DNA of 64,000 nt from Arachis hypogaea (Eukaryota > Streptophyta > Magnoliopsida > Fabales > Fabaceae). Positions 24,358 to 34,413 of this stretch are shown here, piece by piece. The stretch spans positions 65,824,841 through 65,888,840 of the forward strand of contig NC_092048.1 of the NCBI RefSeq assembly GCF_003086295.3, given 5' to 3'. Both the position numbers and the translations under genes were made by a program. The notes beneath the pieces were generated by a model. That model worked only from the letters and a program-made list of their open reading frames with translations. It ran no database searches and was not told where the DNA came from. Each line of letters begins with the position of its first letter. The first letter of the stretch is position 1.

Positions 24358-25663
24358 ATGAGCAGGAACAAGGACAAAGACATTCTTATTGAAGCTAATC
24401 CTGAACCTGAAAGGACTCTTAAGAGGAAACTAAGAGAAGCTAAAGCACAACCCTCTGGAGAGGACCTGACAGAAATTTTCAAAAAAGAATGAGACATGGC
24501 CAAACCTAATAACAATGGTGGAGATGCAAGGAAGATGCTTGGTGACTTTATTGCACCCTCTTCCAACTTCTATGGAAGAAGCATCTCAATTCTTGCAATT
24601 GGAGCAAACAACTTTAAGCTTAAGCCTCAATTAGTTTCTCTAATGCAACAGAATTGCATGTTTCACAGACTTCCAATGGAAGATCCTCATTAGTTTTTAG
24701 CTGAATTCTTGCAAATCTGTGACACTGTCAAGACCAATGGAGTTGATCCCAAGGTCTACAGGCTTATGCCTTTCCCTTTTGCTGTAAGAGACAGAGCTAG
24801 AACATGGCTGGATTCACAACCTAAGGAAAGCCTGAACTCTTGGGATAAGCTGGTCAGTGCTTTCCTGGCCAAATTCTTTCCACCTCAAAAGATGAGCAAG
24901 CTTAGAGTGGAAATCCAAACCTTCAGACAGAAGGAAGGAGAGTCCCTCTATGAGGCTTGGGAAAGATATAAGCAACTCATCAAAAGGTGTCCTTCTAACA
25001 TGCTTTCAGAATGGACCATCATATGTATATTCTATGATGGTCTATTTGAGTTGTCAAAGATGTCATTAGACCATTTTGCAAGAGGATCTCTTCATCTAAA
25101 AACCCCTGCAGAAGCTCAGAAACTCATTGAAATGGATGCAAATAACCAGTTCATGTACACCTCTAAGAGGAATCCTGTGAACAATGGGACGCCTCAGAAG
25201 AAGAGAGTTCTTGAAATTGATACTCTGAATGCCATATTAGCTTAGAACAAAATATTGACTCAGCAAGTCAATATGATTTCTCAAAGTCTGAATGGATTGC
25301 AAGCTGCATCCAATAGTACTAAAGAAGCATCTTCTGAAGAAGAAACTTATGATCTTGACAACCCTGCAATGGCAGAAGCGAATTACATGGGGGATCCCTA
25401 TGAAAACACCTATAATCCTTCATGGAGAAATCACCCAAATTTCTCATGGAAGGACCAACAGAAGTCTCAACAAGGCTTCAATAATAATGGTGGAAGAAAT
25501 AGGTTTAGCAATAGCAAGCCTTTTCCATCATCTTCTCAGCAACAGACAGAGAATTCTGAATAGAGCCATTCTGACCTGGCAACTATAGTCTCTGATCTAT
25601 CCAAGACCACACTAAGTTTCATGAATGAAACAAGGTCCTCCATTAGAAATTTGGAGGCACATG
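24358..25663 (+). pseudogene. gag: C gag, 5' part (broken; split by P)
   Basis: ATG at 24358 (MSRNKDKD) in the same context as B's gag start. One continuous frame with stops at 24490 (TGA), 24691 and 25243 (both CAG to TAG) and 25561. The gag domain is clear: FLQICDTVKTNGVDPKVYRL (about 24705), RTWLDSQPKESLNSWDKL, SLYEAWERYKQLIKRCP (about 24945) and a glycine/serine-rich ending of SKM. A Q/N-rich stretch follows in place of a zinc knuckle. The frame reaches MNETRSSIRNLEAHV and is cut by P at 25664, inside the TSD. It continues at 54561. Confidence 0.9.
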
Positions 25664-25969
25664 TGATGCCAGGGCATCTTGGCCAGTTTCACTGACCTTT
25701 TCTTTACTGTTTTTAAGGTAGTTTCATGCATTTTCTTAGGAAATAAGTTAGTTTTGGGTAGATATTCACTTACATCTTGATTCAAGTATACATTGTGCAT
25801 TTTACGTGATTTCATCAGGATTCTGCATGAATTATACGATAAATTGGATGATGCATGATCCATGATTAAGAGCAAGACTTTGATGCACTTTGTTTGATTG
25901 ATTTCAGGCCAAAAGAAGAAAAGAAGAGCCACGTTAGTGAGAAAAGTTAGTGGCATCAACTTTGAAGAA

Positions 25970-26310
25970 AGGAAATGGAGCCAACGTTAGTGACACTTAA
26001 CATTATCACTAACATTGGACCAAGCTCATAAGTGGGCACGTTAGTTGCCACGTTAACTTAGTTAACGTGGCCTCTAACGTTAAGAAGAAAGGGGGAAAGC
26101 CAACGTTAGTGACATTCGACATTGTCACTAACGTTGGCCCAAGTTACAACAAAGCCACGTTAACTCCCACGTTAACTTAGTTAACATGGAAGCTAACGTG
26201 GAGAAAGGTGGTGATCGAAAACGTTAGTGACACCAAACATTCTCACTAACGTTGGAGTGAACTCACAAGCCCCCAATAAGCCACGTTAACTAGTTAACAT
26301 GGTAGTTAAC
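25970..26310. repeat. Palindrome cassette, AACGTTAGTGAC family, in P LTR1
   Basis: Two kinds of unit alternate: CAACGTTAGTGACA paired perfectly with TGTCACTAACGTTG (26101-26136, 14-bp stem) and CCACGTTAACT/AGTTAACGTGG. The larger version in LTR2 lies at 53810-54295. Confidence 0.85.
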
Positions 26311-27146
26311 GTGGGCAAAAGTCCCACCTGGCAGCCTGACCATGCCTTCTTCAAACACGCATAACTTGAGCCACAAAGCTCCAAATGAGGTGATTCCAGT
26401 GGCATTGGAAAGTAGGATTCCAGAGCTTTCCAATAATATATGGCACTACATGGTTGACACTAAATTTAAGGGAGAAAACCTGCCCCGAAAGTGCAATGAT
26501 GAACATGGCATCAGCCTGTATTTAGGTCAACTGACCTCTTCACCTTCCAAGAAGTATAACTCGAGTTGTAGAGCTCCAAATGATGCGCTTCCAAAAGCAT
26601 TGGAAAGTAGACATCCAGAGCTTTCCAACGATATATAATAGTATGGTCTGGACACTAAGTTTGAGCTTCAGAAATGGGAAATCGCTAGCATTATTGGCAA
26701 TCAACATTTCCAGTAACGTTGGCATATATGCCAGCGACCATGTCCACTTCAAAGGAGCATAACTTGAGCTACAGAGGTCCAATTGAGGTGATTCCAGTTG
26801 CGTTAGAAAGCGGACATTCAGAGCTTTCCAACGATATATAATACTCTATAGTGGGCATGAAATTAGGGTACAAACAAGAGGCATCTTTTAAGCCCCAAAA
26901 ACACCAACTGGGCAGCAAGTGCAACGTTAGCCACAATAACTTTAGCACTAACGCCACACTTGTAGCGTTAGTGTGGCTAACTTTAGCACCTGGACCTAAA
27001 CTTAACTCACTTCTCTCTCAAGTCCACTTCAAAGCTTAAGCAAGCAAGCCCACAATTGTCAACCAAGGCCACAAGAAGCATCTAGAATAGGAATTTTCAT
27101 TTAAGTGTAATTTGCTTTTAATTTCATTTTGTAATTTAGGAGAGTC

Positions 27147-27154
27147 TATATAAA
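27147..27154 (+). promoter_or_regulatory. TATA box in P LTR1
   Basis: CTATATAAAGG, a strong plant-type TATA box. LTR2 has its counterpart at 53078-53085 on the minus strand. Confidence 0.7.
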
Positions 27155-28080
27155 GGCCTTAGTTTTTACATTCAAGTCATTCTGGAATTCTGGAAATTGA
27201 AGGAAGGGGGAGATAGTGAAGACCAATTCAAACTTCTGTGAATTGGCACACTCCAAGGGGAGTGGGTCTTCGGACCCCTCCCCTTAACCACTCTTCTTCC
27301 TTTTCTCGTCTTTTCTTTTCTTAGTAGTAGTTTTTCTTTTAGTTGTAATTTTCATTTATGAATGTTAAATTTTCAATTTCAGTTTTTATCTTCATCTTTA
27401 CTTTTCTGCACTTTCTTTCTTTTCTATTTTGTATTTTGTAGAGCAATGATCAACTAACTCTTTACATTGGGTTAGAGAGCTCTATTGTGATTCAATGGAT
27501 CAATTGTAGTTCTTATTCTTCTTCTTCTTTCTTTTCTCTTGATTTTACCTGAAAGCTTTCGGTCTTCATCCAATTGGGTAGTTATCTTGGAAAAGAAACT
27601 ATTCATACTTGGATCTCTTCTGAACCTTGGAAGAGGAATGAAGAGATCAAGCTAGAAATACTTTCTCATGCTGGACCAAATTGGGTTTGGATGGATATGT
27701 GACTATAATCCTCTCAACACTTGATTTGGGAAATGCATGTGGTATAATCAGTGACCATACTTCATCTCTTCTCATGAGCAATTGACCAAGGAATTGGCTA
27801 TTGATCAAGATTTGAGAGATTGAATTACAAGAAATTGTAATTCAATCACTTAAGATTGCCAAGGAGATCAATGAGTGCATTGATTGAGGAATAGATGAGA
27901 ATGAACATGATCCGGAGGATTGCAATATCTCTTGATCCCAATGTTCATTTTATTTTTAGTTCTTACATTTACTTCTTGTGCCATTTTATTTTTCTGCACT
28001 TTATTGCTTTCTTTACTTTTCTGTAAATTTACAATTCCTGCTGCTCATCATCCAAATCTGAATCGTCTAACTAGGATAAT

Positions 28081-29618
28081 TGGTGCACAAATTGTGAATC
28101 ACACTTTTCACAACTCGTACCACTAACCAGCAAGTGCACTGGGTCGTCCAAGTAATACCTCACGTGAGTAAGGGTCGAATCCCACAGAGATTGTTGGTTT
28201 GAAGCAATCTATGGTTATCTTGTAAATCTTAGTCAGGAAGTCAATTATGTTTATCAGTTGAATTGCGAATAACCAAGAGAGCATAAATTAAAGGTTACTT
28301 GTTATGCAGGAATGGAGAATATGTTGAAGTTTTGGAGATGCTTTGTCTTCTGAATCTCTGCTTTCCTCTGTCTTCTGATTCACGCACGCACGTCCCCCTA
28401 TGGCAAGCTGTGTGTAGGTGGATCACCGTTGTCAATGGCTACCATCCATCCTTCCAGTGAAAAGATTCCCAATGCGCTGTCACCGCACGGCTAATCATTT
28501 GCAGGTTCTCAATCATGCCAGAATAGGATCTGCTATCCCTTTGCGTCTGTCACTACACCCAGCATTCGTGAGTTTGAGGTTTGTCACAGTCACTCAATCA
28601 TTGAATCCTACTTGGAATACCACAGACAAGGTTTAGACTTTTCGGATTCTCATGAATGCTGCCATCAGTTCTAGCTTATACCACGAAGATTCTGATTAAG
28701 AGATCTAAGAGATACTCATTCAATCGGATATAGAACGGAGGTGGTTGTCAGGCACACGTTCATAGTTTGAGGAAGGTGATGAGTGTCACGGATCATCACC
28801 TTCATCACAATTAAGCGCAAATGAACATCTTAGATAGGAACAAGCGTGTTTGAATAGAAAACAGAAATACTTGCTTTAATTCATCGAGACACAGCAGAGC
28901 TCCTCACCCCCAACAATGGAGTTTAGAGACTCATGCCGTCAAAGAGTACAAAGTTCAGATCTAAAATGTCATGAGATGCAAAACAAGTCTCTAAAAGTTG
29001 TTTAAATACTAAACTAGTAGCCTAGGTTTACAAAAAATGAGTAAACTATGATGGATGATGCAGAGATCCACTTCTGGGGCCCACTTGGTGTGTGCTGGGG
29101 CTGAGATTTAAGCAATTCACGTGCAGAGGCCATTTGTGGAGTTGAACGCCAGTTTTTGTGCCAGTTTGGGCGTTCAACTCCAGCTTTTGATCCTTTTCTA
29201 GCGCTGGACGCCAGAATTGGGCAGAGAACTGGCGTTGAATGCCAGTTTACGTCGTCTATCCTTGTGCAAAGTATGGACTATTATATATTGCCGGAAATCC
29301 CTGGATGTCTACTTTCCAACGCAATTAGAATCATTCCATTTCGAGTTCTGTAGCTCTAGAAAATCCACTTTGAGTGCAGCGAGGTCAGAATCCAACAGCA
29401 TCAGCAGTCCTTTTTCAGCCTGAATCAGATTTTTGCTCAGCTCCTTCAATTTCAGCCAGAAAAATACCTGAAATTACAGAAAAACACACAACTCATAGTA
29501 AAGTCTAGAAATATGAATTTTTCCTAAAAACTAATGAAAATAGACTAAAAACTAACTAGAACATACTCAAAACTACATGAAATTAACCCCAAAAAGCGTA
29601 TAAAATATCCGCTCATCA
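28081..29618 (-). repeat. A 3' LTR
   Basis: 1538 bases, TGATGAGCGG (29618) to TGCACCA (28081) on the minus strand. The palindrome cassette is at about 29140-29260. It is full length compared with K's deleted LTR. Confidence 0.93.
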
Positions 29619-30681
29619 CAACACCAAACTTAAACTGTTGCTTGTCCTCAAGCAACTAGACAAATAAAATAGAAGACTAATAGGTTGAGAAGCAATAATA
29701 TCTCAGAGTTTTTGAGTGAAGCTCAGATTCTAATTAGATGAGTGGGGCTAGTAGCTTTTTGCTTCTGAACAGTTTTGGCATCTCACTTTATCCATTGAAG
29801 CTCAGAGTGATTGGCATCTATAGGAACTTAGAATTCAGATAGTGTTATTGATTCTCCTATTTCAGTGTGATGATTCTTGAACACAGCTATTTTATGAGTC
29901 TTGGCCGTGGCCCTAAGCACTTTGTTTTCCAGTACTACCACCGGATACATAAATGCCATAGACACATAATTGGGTGAACCTTTTAGATTGTGACTCAGCT
30001 TTGCTAAAGTCCCCAATTAGAGGTGTCCAGAGTTCTTAAGCACACTCTCCTTTTTGCCTTGGACCTTGACTTTAACCGCTCAGTCTCAAGTTTTCACTTG
30101 ACACCTTCACGCCACAAGCACATGGTTAGGGACAGCTTGGTTTAGCCGCTTAGACCAGGATTTTATTCCTTTAGGCCCTCCTATCCACTGATGCTCAAAG
30201 CCTTGGGATCCTTTTTATTTGCCCTTGCCTTTTGGTTTTAAGGGTTATTGGCTTTTTTTTTTTGAATACAAGCTTTGTTCTTTGCTGCTTTTTCTTGCTT
30301 GAAGAATCATGTTTATGATTTTTCAGATTATCAATAACATGTCTCATGTTCATCATTCTTTCAAGAGCCAACATATTTAACAGTCTTAAACAATAAATTC
30401 AAAAGACATATGCACTGTTCAAGCATTCATTCAGAAGACAGAAAGCATTGCCACCACATTTAACTAATTAGAATTTCTCTTATTAAAACTCGAAATTTTA
30501 TTGCCTCTTATTCAAAAGATCTACTACTTTATTCATATTTGCTGATGATGAGAAAAATAAACTATAGCTTAATTGGAGATAAAATCAAAATAGATACTAA
30601 TTACTACTATATGACTCCTAAGGTAAACTTCTATAAGGACACTGTCACAGAGTTAAGGCAGAAATTGGAAATTAACAACCT
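29619..30681 (-). other. A 3' noncoding region
   Basis: PPT-position tract and motif (29634-29619), hairpin TTGCTTG AGGA CAAGCAA (29655-29638), the conserved block with the GAAA-loop hairpin (30104-30083), and a unique A/T-rich part (30480-30680) next to the env-position pseudogene. Confidence 0.75.
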
Positions 30682-31806
30682 TTATTCTGGGGGAACGGGG
30701 GTTCCTCTGATCCTTGGGGTGCTTGGTCCTGCAAGAGAAGACTTTTGGCGCTTCAATTCCCTTAAGTCACGCCCTTGCTCCTCTTGTTCTTTAAACATAT
30801 AGGTCAGCATTTGACTGTGTTCCTTCTGTTCTTTTATTATTTGCTCCATAGCTTCCCGTATCTTGGTGACAGACATCTCAAGATACTCCCAGTATTCAGA
30901 TTGAGGGATCTCTGGGAGGAATTCCTGTGCTCTCTTCTTGATGGGATCATCCTGTGCTTGTTGTTTTTCCATTGATGCTTTGGTGATTGGCTTCTCAACT
31001 GAGATATACTCGGTTATTCCCATCCTTACTCCAACGTCCTTGCAGAGCAGAGAAATCACGCTTGGATAAGCCAACCTGGCCTCTTTAGAAGTTTTGTTAG
31101 CAATTTTGTAGAGTTCAGCTGAAATCAGCTGATGAACCTCCACTTCCTTTCCCATCATGATGCAATGGATTATCACTGCTCTTTTAACTGTGACTTCAGA
31201 ACGGTTGCTAGTAGGCAACAGAGAATGCCCAATGAAGTCTAGCCATCCTCTGGCGACTGGTTTGAGATCCTCTCTCTTGAGTTGATTTGGGACACCCTTT
31301 GTGTTGGTAGTCCACCTGGCTCCAGGGATACATATGTCCTCTAGAATCTTATCCAGGACCTTGTCTGCTCTCATCATCCTCCTGTTGAAGGAGTCTGGAT
31401 CATCCTTCAGCTGAGGTAGCTTTAAGATCTCCCTGATCCTGTCAGGGTGGGTATGAACAATCTTTCCTCTGACCACGGTCCGATAGTCATAGAGAGCAGT
31501 CCCAGATAGTTTCTGCTTGTCAGTTTGCCACATATTAGCATAGAACTCCTGGACCATGTTCCTTCCCACTTTCATTTCAGGATTAGCTAGGACTTCCCAG
31601 CTCCTGATTCAAATTTGCTCCTGGATCTCCGGGTATTCATCTTCTTCCAGATCGAATCTAACTTCCGGGATCACTGATCTCAGACCCATTATTTTGTTAT
31701 AATGGTCCGAATGTTCTTTAGATAAGAACTTCCCTTGATTCTAAAGTGGTTTTGGAACGCTCTCTTTCTTGCCTCTTGGAGTGGGTTGTTTTTCTTTGGG
31801 GGCCAT
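30682..31806 (-). pseudogene. A env-position ORF (putative plant transposon protein family), two nonsense codons
   Basis: ATG at 31806 (MAPKEKQPTPRGKK). One frame to 30682 with TAG at 31743-31741 and TGA at 31611-31609. It shares with B's intact copy the block from KVGRNMVQEFYANMW through VVRGKIVHT, LKPVARGWLDFI and LLPTSNRSEVTVKRA. The C-terminus is a predicted coiled coil (EQIIKEQKEHSQML...EEQGRDLRELKRQ), also seen in B. No signal peptide or transmembrane segment is visible. Its promoter-like upstream region is described separately. Function unknown. Confidence 0.8.
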
Positions 31807-32610
31807 GATCTTAGTGATCGCGGATAAACACACCAAACTTAGAGGTTTGCTTGTCCTCAAGCAAAAGAAAAGAAAGGAGAGGGATAGAAGGAGAGCTAGG
31901 TGCAATTGTTGATGGGAGAGGAGGGAGGCCGAACTCAAATTTATAAGGGGGGGAGGGTGGGTTTTCGAAAAAAAAAGATAAAGATATGATAAAAATATTT
32001 ATTTGGAAAAGATAAGATAGAAGATATGATAAGAGAGGATATAGTTTAAAATTGAGAGGATATGAAAGATTTTTGAGAAAGATAGATTTAATTTTTGAAA
32101 AAGATAAAGTGGAGGTTTTGAAAAAGATATTGATGAGTTGAAAAAGATAGATTTGTAAAAAAATAAATTTTGAAAAGAGTTGGATTGAATTTGCAAAGAT
32201 GCCTGGTGCTTATGGATTAAATTACATTTGATAATTTTTTGTGGTAGGGTTTTTAGAAATTATGGAATTTAGAAATCAGGGTTCTTGACATGTTTATGTA
32301 AAATCATGCATTGAAACATAAAATTTGAAATTAGAATGGAAAAACGTGTGGAAAAAAAAATGAATTTGGCTCCTCCCTGTCTTCCTGGCGTTTGAACGCC
32401 CAAACACTGCCTGTTTTGGGCGTTCAGCGCCTAAATGCTGCTCTCCTGGGCGTTCAACGCCCAATTGCTGCCATTACTGGCGTTCAACACCCAGTGGGTG
32501 CCCATTTCTGGCGTTGAACACCCAGATTGCTACCATTACTAGCGTTCAACGCCCAGTGGATGCCCATTTTGGGCGTTGAACGCCCAAAATACACTTTTAC
32601 TGGCGTTTTC
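31807..32610 (-). other. A noncoding region before the env-position ORF, with palindrome cassette
   Basis: From the ORF outward: the TAAGTTTGGTGTG motif (31842-31830), hairpin TTGCTTG AGGA CAAGCAA (31864-31847), a C/T-rich leader, a TATA box (31945-31938), an A/T-rich tract with TCTTTTTCAAAA repeats, then the CTGGCGTTCAACGCCAG cassette (32385-32610), where the sequence is broken at 32611. Confidence 0.75.
31938..31945 (-). promoter_or_regulatory. TATA box upstream of A env-position ORF
   Basis: On the minus strand TTATAAATTT follows a run of C and precedes a C/T-rich leader, about 130 bases before the ATG at 31806. B has TATATAAAG in the matching place (39337-39344). An internal promoter is inferred, not shown. 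Confidence 0.5.
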
Positions 32611-32647
32611 TTGCTTGGGGACAAGCAACAATTTAAGTTTGGTGTTG
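32611..32647 (+). other. Stray 37-base PPT end left of element B
   Basis: The sequence TTGCTTGGGGACAAGCAA (32611-32628) plus AATTTAAGTTTGGTGTTG is identical to the last 37 bases of B's internal region before its 3' LTR (41811-41847), but here it precedes B's 5' LTR. It joins A at a shared TTGC. See findings. Confidence 0.85.
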
Positions 32648-33247
32648 TGATGAGCGGATAATTTATACGCTTTTTGACATTGTTTTTAGTATGTTTTTAG
32701 TAGGATCTAGTTACTTTTAGGGATGTTTTTATTAGTTTTTATGTTAAATTCACATTTCTGGACTTTACTATGATTTTGTGTGTTTTTCTGTAATTTCAGG
32801 TATTTTCTGGCTGAAATTGAGGGACTTGAGCAGAAATCAGATTCAGAGGTTGAAGAAGGACTGCTGATGCTGTTGGATTCTGACCTCCCTGCACTCAAAG
32901 TGGATTTTCTGGAGCTACAGAACTCAAAATGGCGCGCTTCCAATTGCATTGGAAAGTAGACATCCAGGGCTCTCCAGAAATATATAATAGTCCATACTTT
33001 GGCCAAGAATAGACGACGTAAACTGGCGTTCAACGCCAGCTTTCTGCCCAAATCTGGCGTCCAGCGCCAAAAAAGGAGCCAAAACCAGAGTTGAACGCCC
33101 AAACTGGCACAAAAGCTGGCGTTCAACTCCAAGAAAGACCTCTACACGTGCAACACTCAAGCTCAGCCCAAACACACACCAAGTGGGCCCCGGAAGTGGA
33201 TTTATGCATCAATTACTTACTTTTGTAAACCCTAGTAGCTAGTTTAT

Positions 33248-33255
33248 TATAAATA
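33248..33255 (+). promoter_or_regulatory. TATA box in B 5' LTR
   Basis: TATAAATA followed by GGACC, at the same place in the 3' LTR (42448-42455). Confidence 0.75.
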
Positions 33256-34169
33256 GGACCTTTCACTATTGTATTAGACGTCTTTTTGACCATCTTTGGA
33301 TCTTTGGATTATCTTATGATCCTGTGATCATCTTTTGGGGGCTGGCCATCTCGGCCATGCCTGGACCTTCACTTATGTATTTTCATACGGTAGAGTTTCT
33401 ACACTCCATAGATTAAGGTGTGGAGCTCTGCTGTTCCTCAAAGATTAATGCAAAGTACTTCTGTTTTCTATTCAATTCATCTTATTTCGCTTCTAAGATA
33501 TCCATTCGCACCCAAGAACGTGATGAAGGTGATGATTATGTGTGACGCTCATCACCATTCTCCCCTATGAACACGTGCCTGACAAACACTTCCGTTCTAC
33601 ATGAAATAAGCTAGAATGAATATCTCTTAGATCTCTTAATTAGAATCTTCGTGGCGTACGCTAGAATGATGGCGGCATTCAAGAGAATCCGGAAAGTCTA
33701 AACCTTGTCTGTGGTATTCCGAGTAGGATTCAATGATTGAATGACTGTGATGAGCTTCAAACTCACGATTGTTGGGCGTTAGTGACAGACGCAAAAGGAG
33801 GGTGAATCCTATTCCTGCATGATCGAGAACCGACAGATGATTAGCCGTGCTGTGACAGAGCATGTGAGCATATTTTTCACTGAGAGGAGGGATGTAGCCA
33901 CTGACAACGGTGATGCCCTTGCATAAAGCCAGCCATGGAAAGGAGTAAGACTGATTGGATGAAGATAGCAGGAAAGCAGAGGTTCAGAGGAACGAAAAGC
34001 ATCTCCATTCGCTTATCTGAAATTCCTACCAATGATTTACATAAGTACCTCTATCCCTATTCTATTATTTATTATTCGAAAACACCATTATCAATTTATA
34101 TCTGCCTAACTGAGATTTGCAAGGTGACCATAGCTTGCTTCATACCAACAATCTCCGTGGGATTCGACC

Positions 34170-34183
34170 CTTACTCACGTAAG
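34170..34183 (+). promoter_or_regulatory. U5 hairpin in B LTR
   Basis: CTTAC TCAC GTAAG. The same position reads CTCAC TCCC GTGAG in D, CCCAC TCTATT GTGGG in P, and CTTAC/GTGAG (one wobble) in K and A. It lies between GGGATTCGACC and TTACTTGGACGACCC. Confidence 0.6.
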
Positions 34184-34260
34184 GTATTACTTGGACGACC
34201 CAGTGCACTTGCTGGTTAGTTGTATCGAAGTTGTGAACCATGGTATTGGCACCATGTTCT

Positions 34261-34278
34261 TGGCGCCATTGCCAGGGA
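34261..34278 (+). promoter_or_regulatory. Fossil primer-binding site 1 inside B 5' LTR
   Basis: TGGCGCCATTGCCAGGGA matches the real PBS at 16 of 18 bases and is preceded by GGCACCATGTTCT, a match to the LTR end plus spacer. The 3' LTR has the same at 43462-43479. Confidence 0.85.
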
Positions 34279-34336
34279 AAGAAAGAGCCATGAATTTTAC
34301 ATAATCAAAGTGTAATCGCGATTGCGCGTACCAAGT

Positions 34337-34354
34337 TGCTCACGTTGCCAGGGA
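34337..34354 (+). promoter_or_regulatory. Fossil primer-binding site 2 inside B 5' LTR
   Basis: TGCTCACGTTGCCAGGGA matches the PBS at 13 of 18 bases. It lies between ACCAAGT and GATTGTTTGAGCCTGGACA, which match the sequence on either side of the real PBS. The 3' LTR copy is at 43538-43555. Confidence 0.8.
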
Positions 34355-34395
34355 TTGTTTGAGCCTGGACATCACAATTTCATGCACCAAGTTTT

Positions 34396-34413
34396 TGGCG
34401 CCGTTGCCGGGGA
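34396..34413 (+). promoter_or_regulatory. B primer-binding site (tRNA-Asp, exact)
   Basis: TGGCGCCGTTGCCGGGGA, six bases after the LTR end. Confidence 0.92.

Larger units (their letters stand above)
25664..28080 (+). repeat. P LTR1, main part
   Basis: U3 with palindromes of the AACGTTAGTGAC type (25970-26310), a TATA box (27147-27154), then A inserted after ataat (28076-28080). The rest of the LTR is at 50700-50832. Compared with LTR2 it has lost about 63 bases between two ACGTTAGTG copies. Short open frames here read repeats and are not genes. Confidence 0.85.
32648..34389 (+). repeat. B 5' LTR with two fossil primer sites
   Basis: TGATGAGCGG to ATGCACCA. Palindrome cassette 33015-33135 (best unit 33023-33039), TATA box 33248-33255, U5 hairpin 34170-34183, then two degenerate LTR-end/PBS copies (34248-34278 and 34328-34372) before the true end. 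Open frames on its minus strand (32707-33175) are repeat sequence, not genes. Confidence 0.93.

Noticed and set aside
32707..33175. 141- and 83-codon ORFs repeated at 41907-42375 and in shorter form in other LTRs
   Set aside because: They lie antisense in LTR U3 and are repeated only because the LTR is repeated; they include the palindrome cassette and have no known domain.
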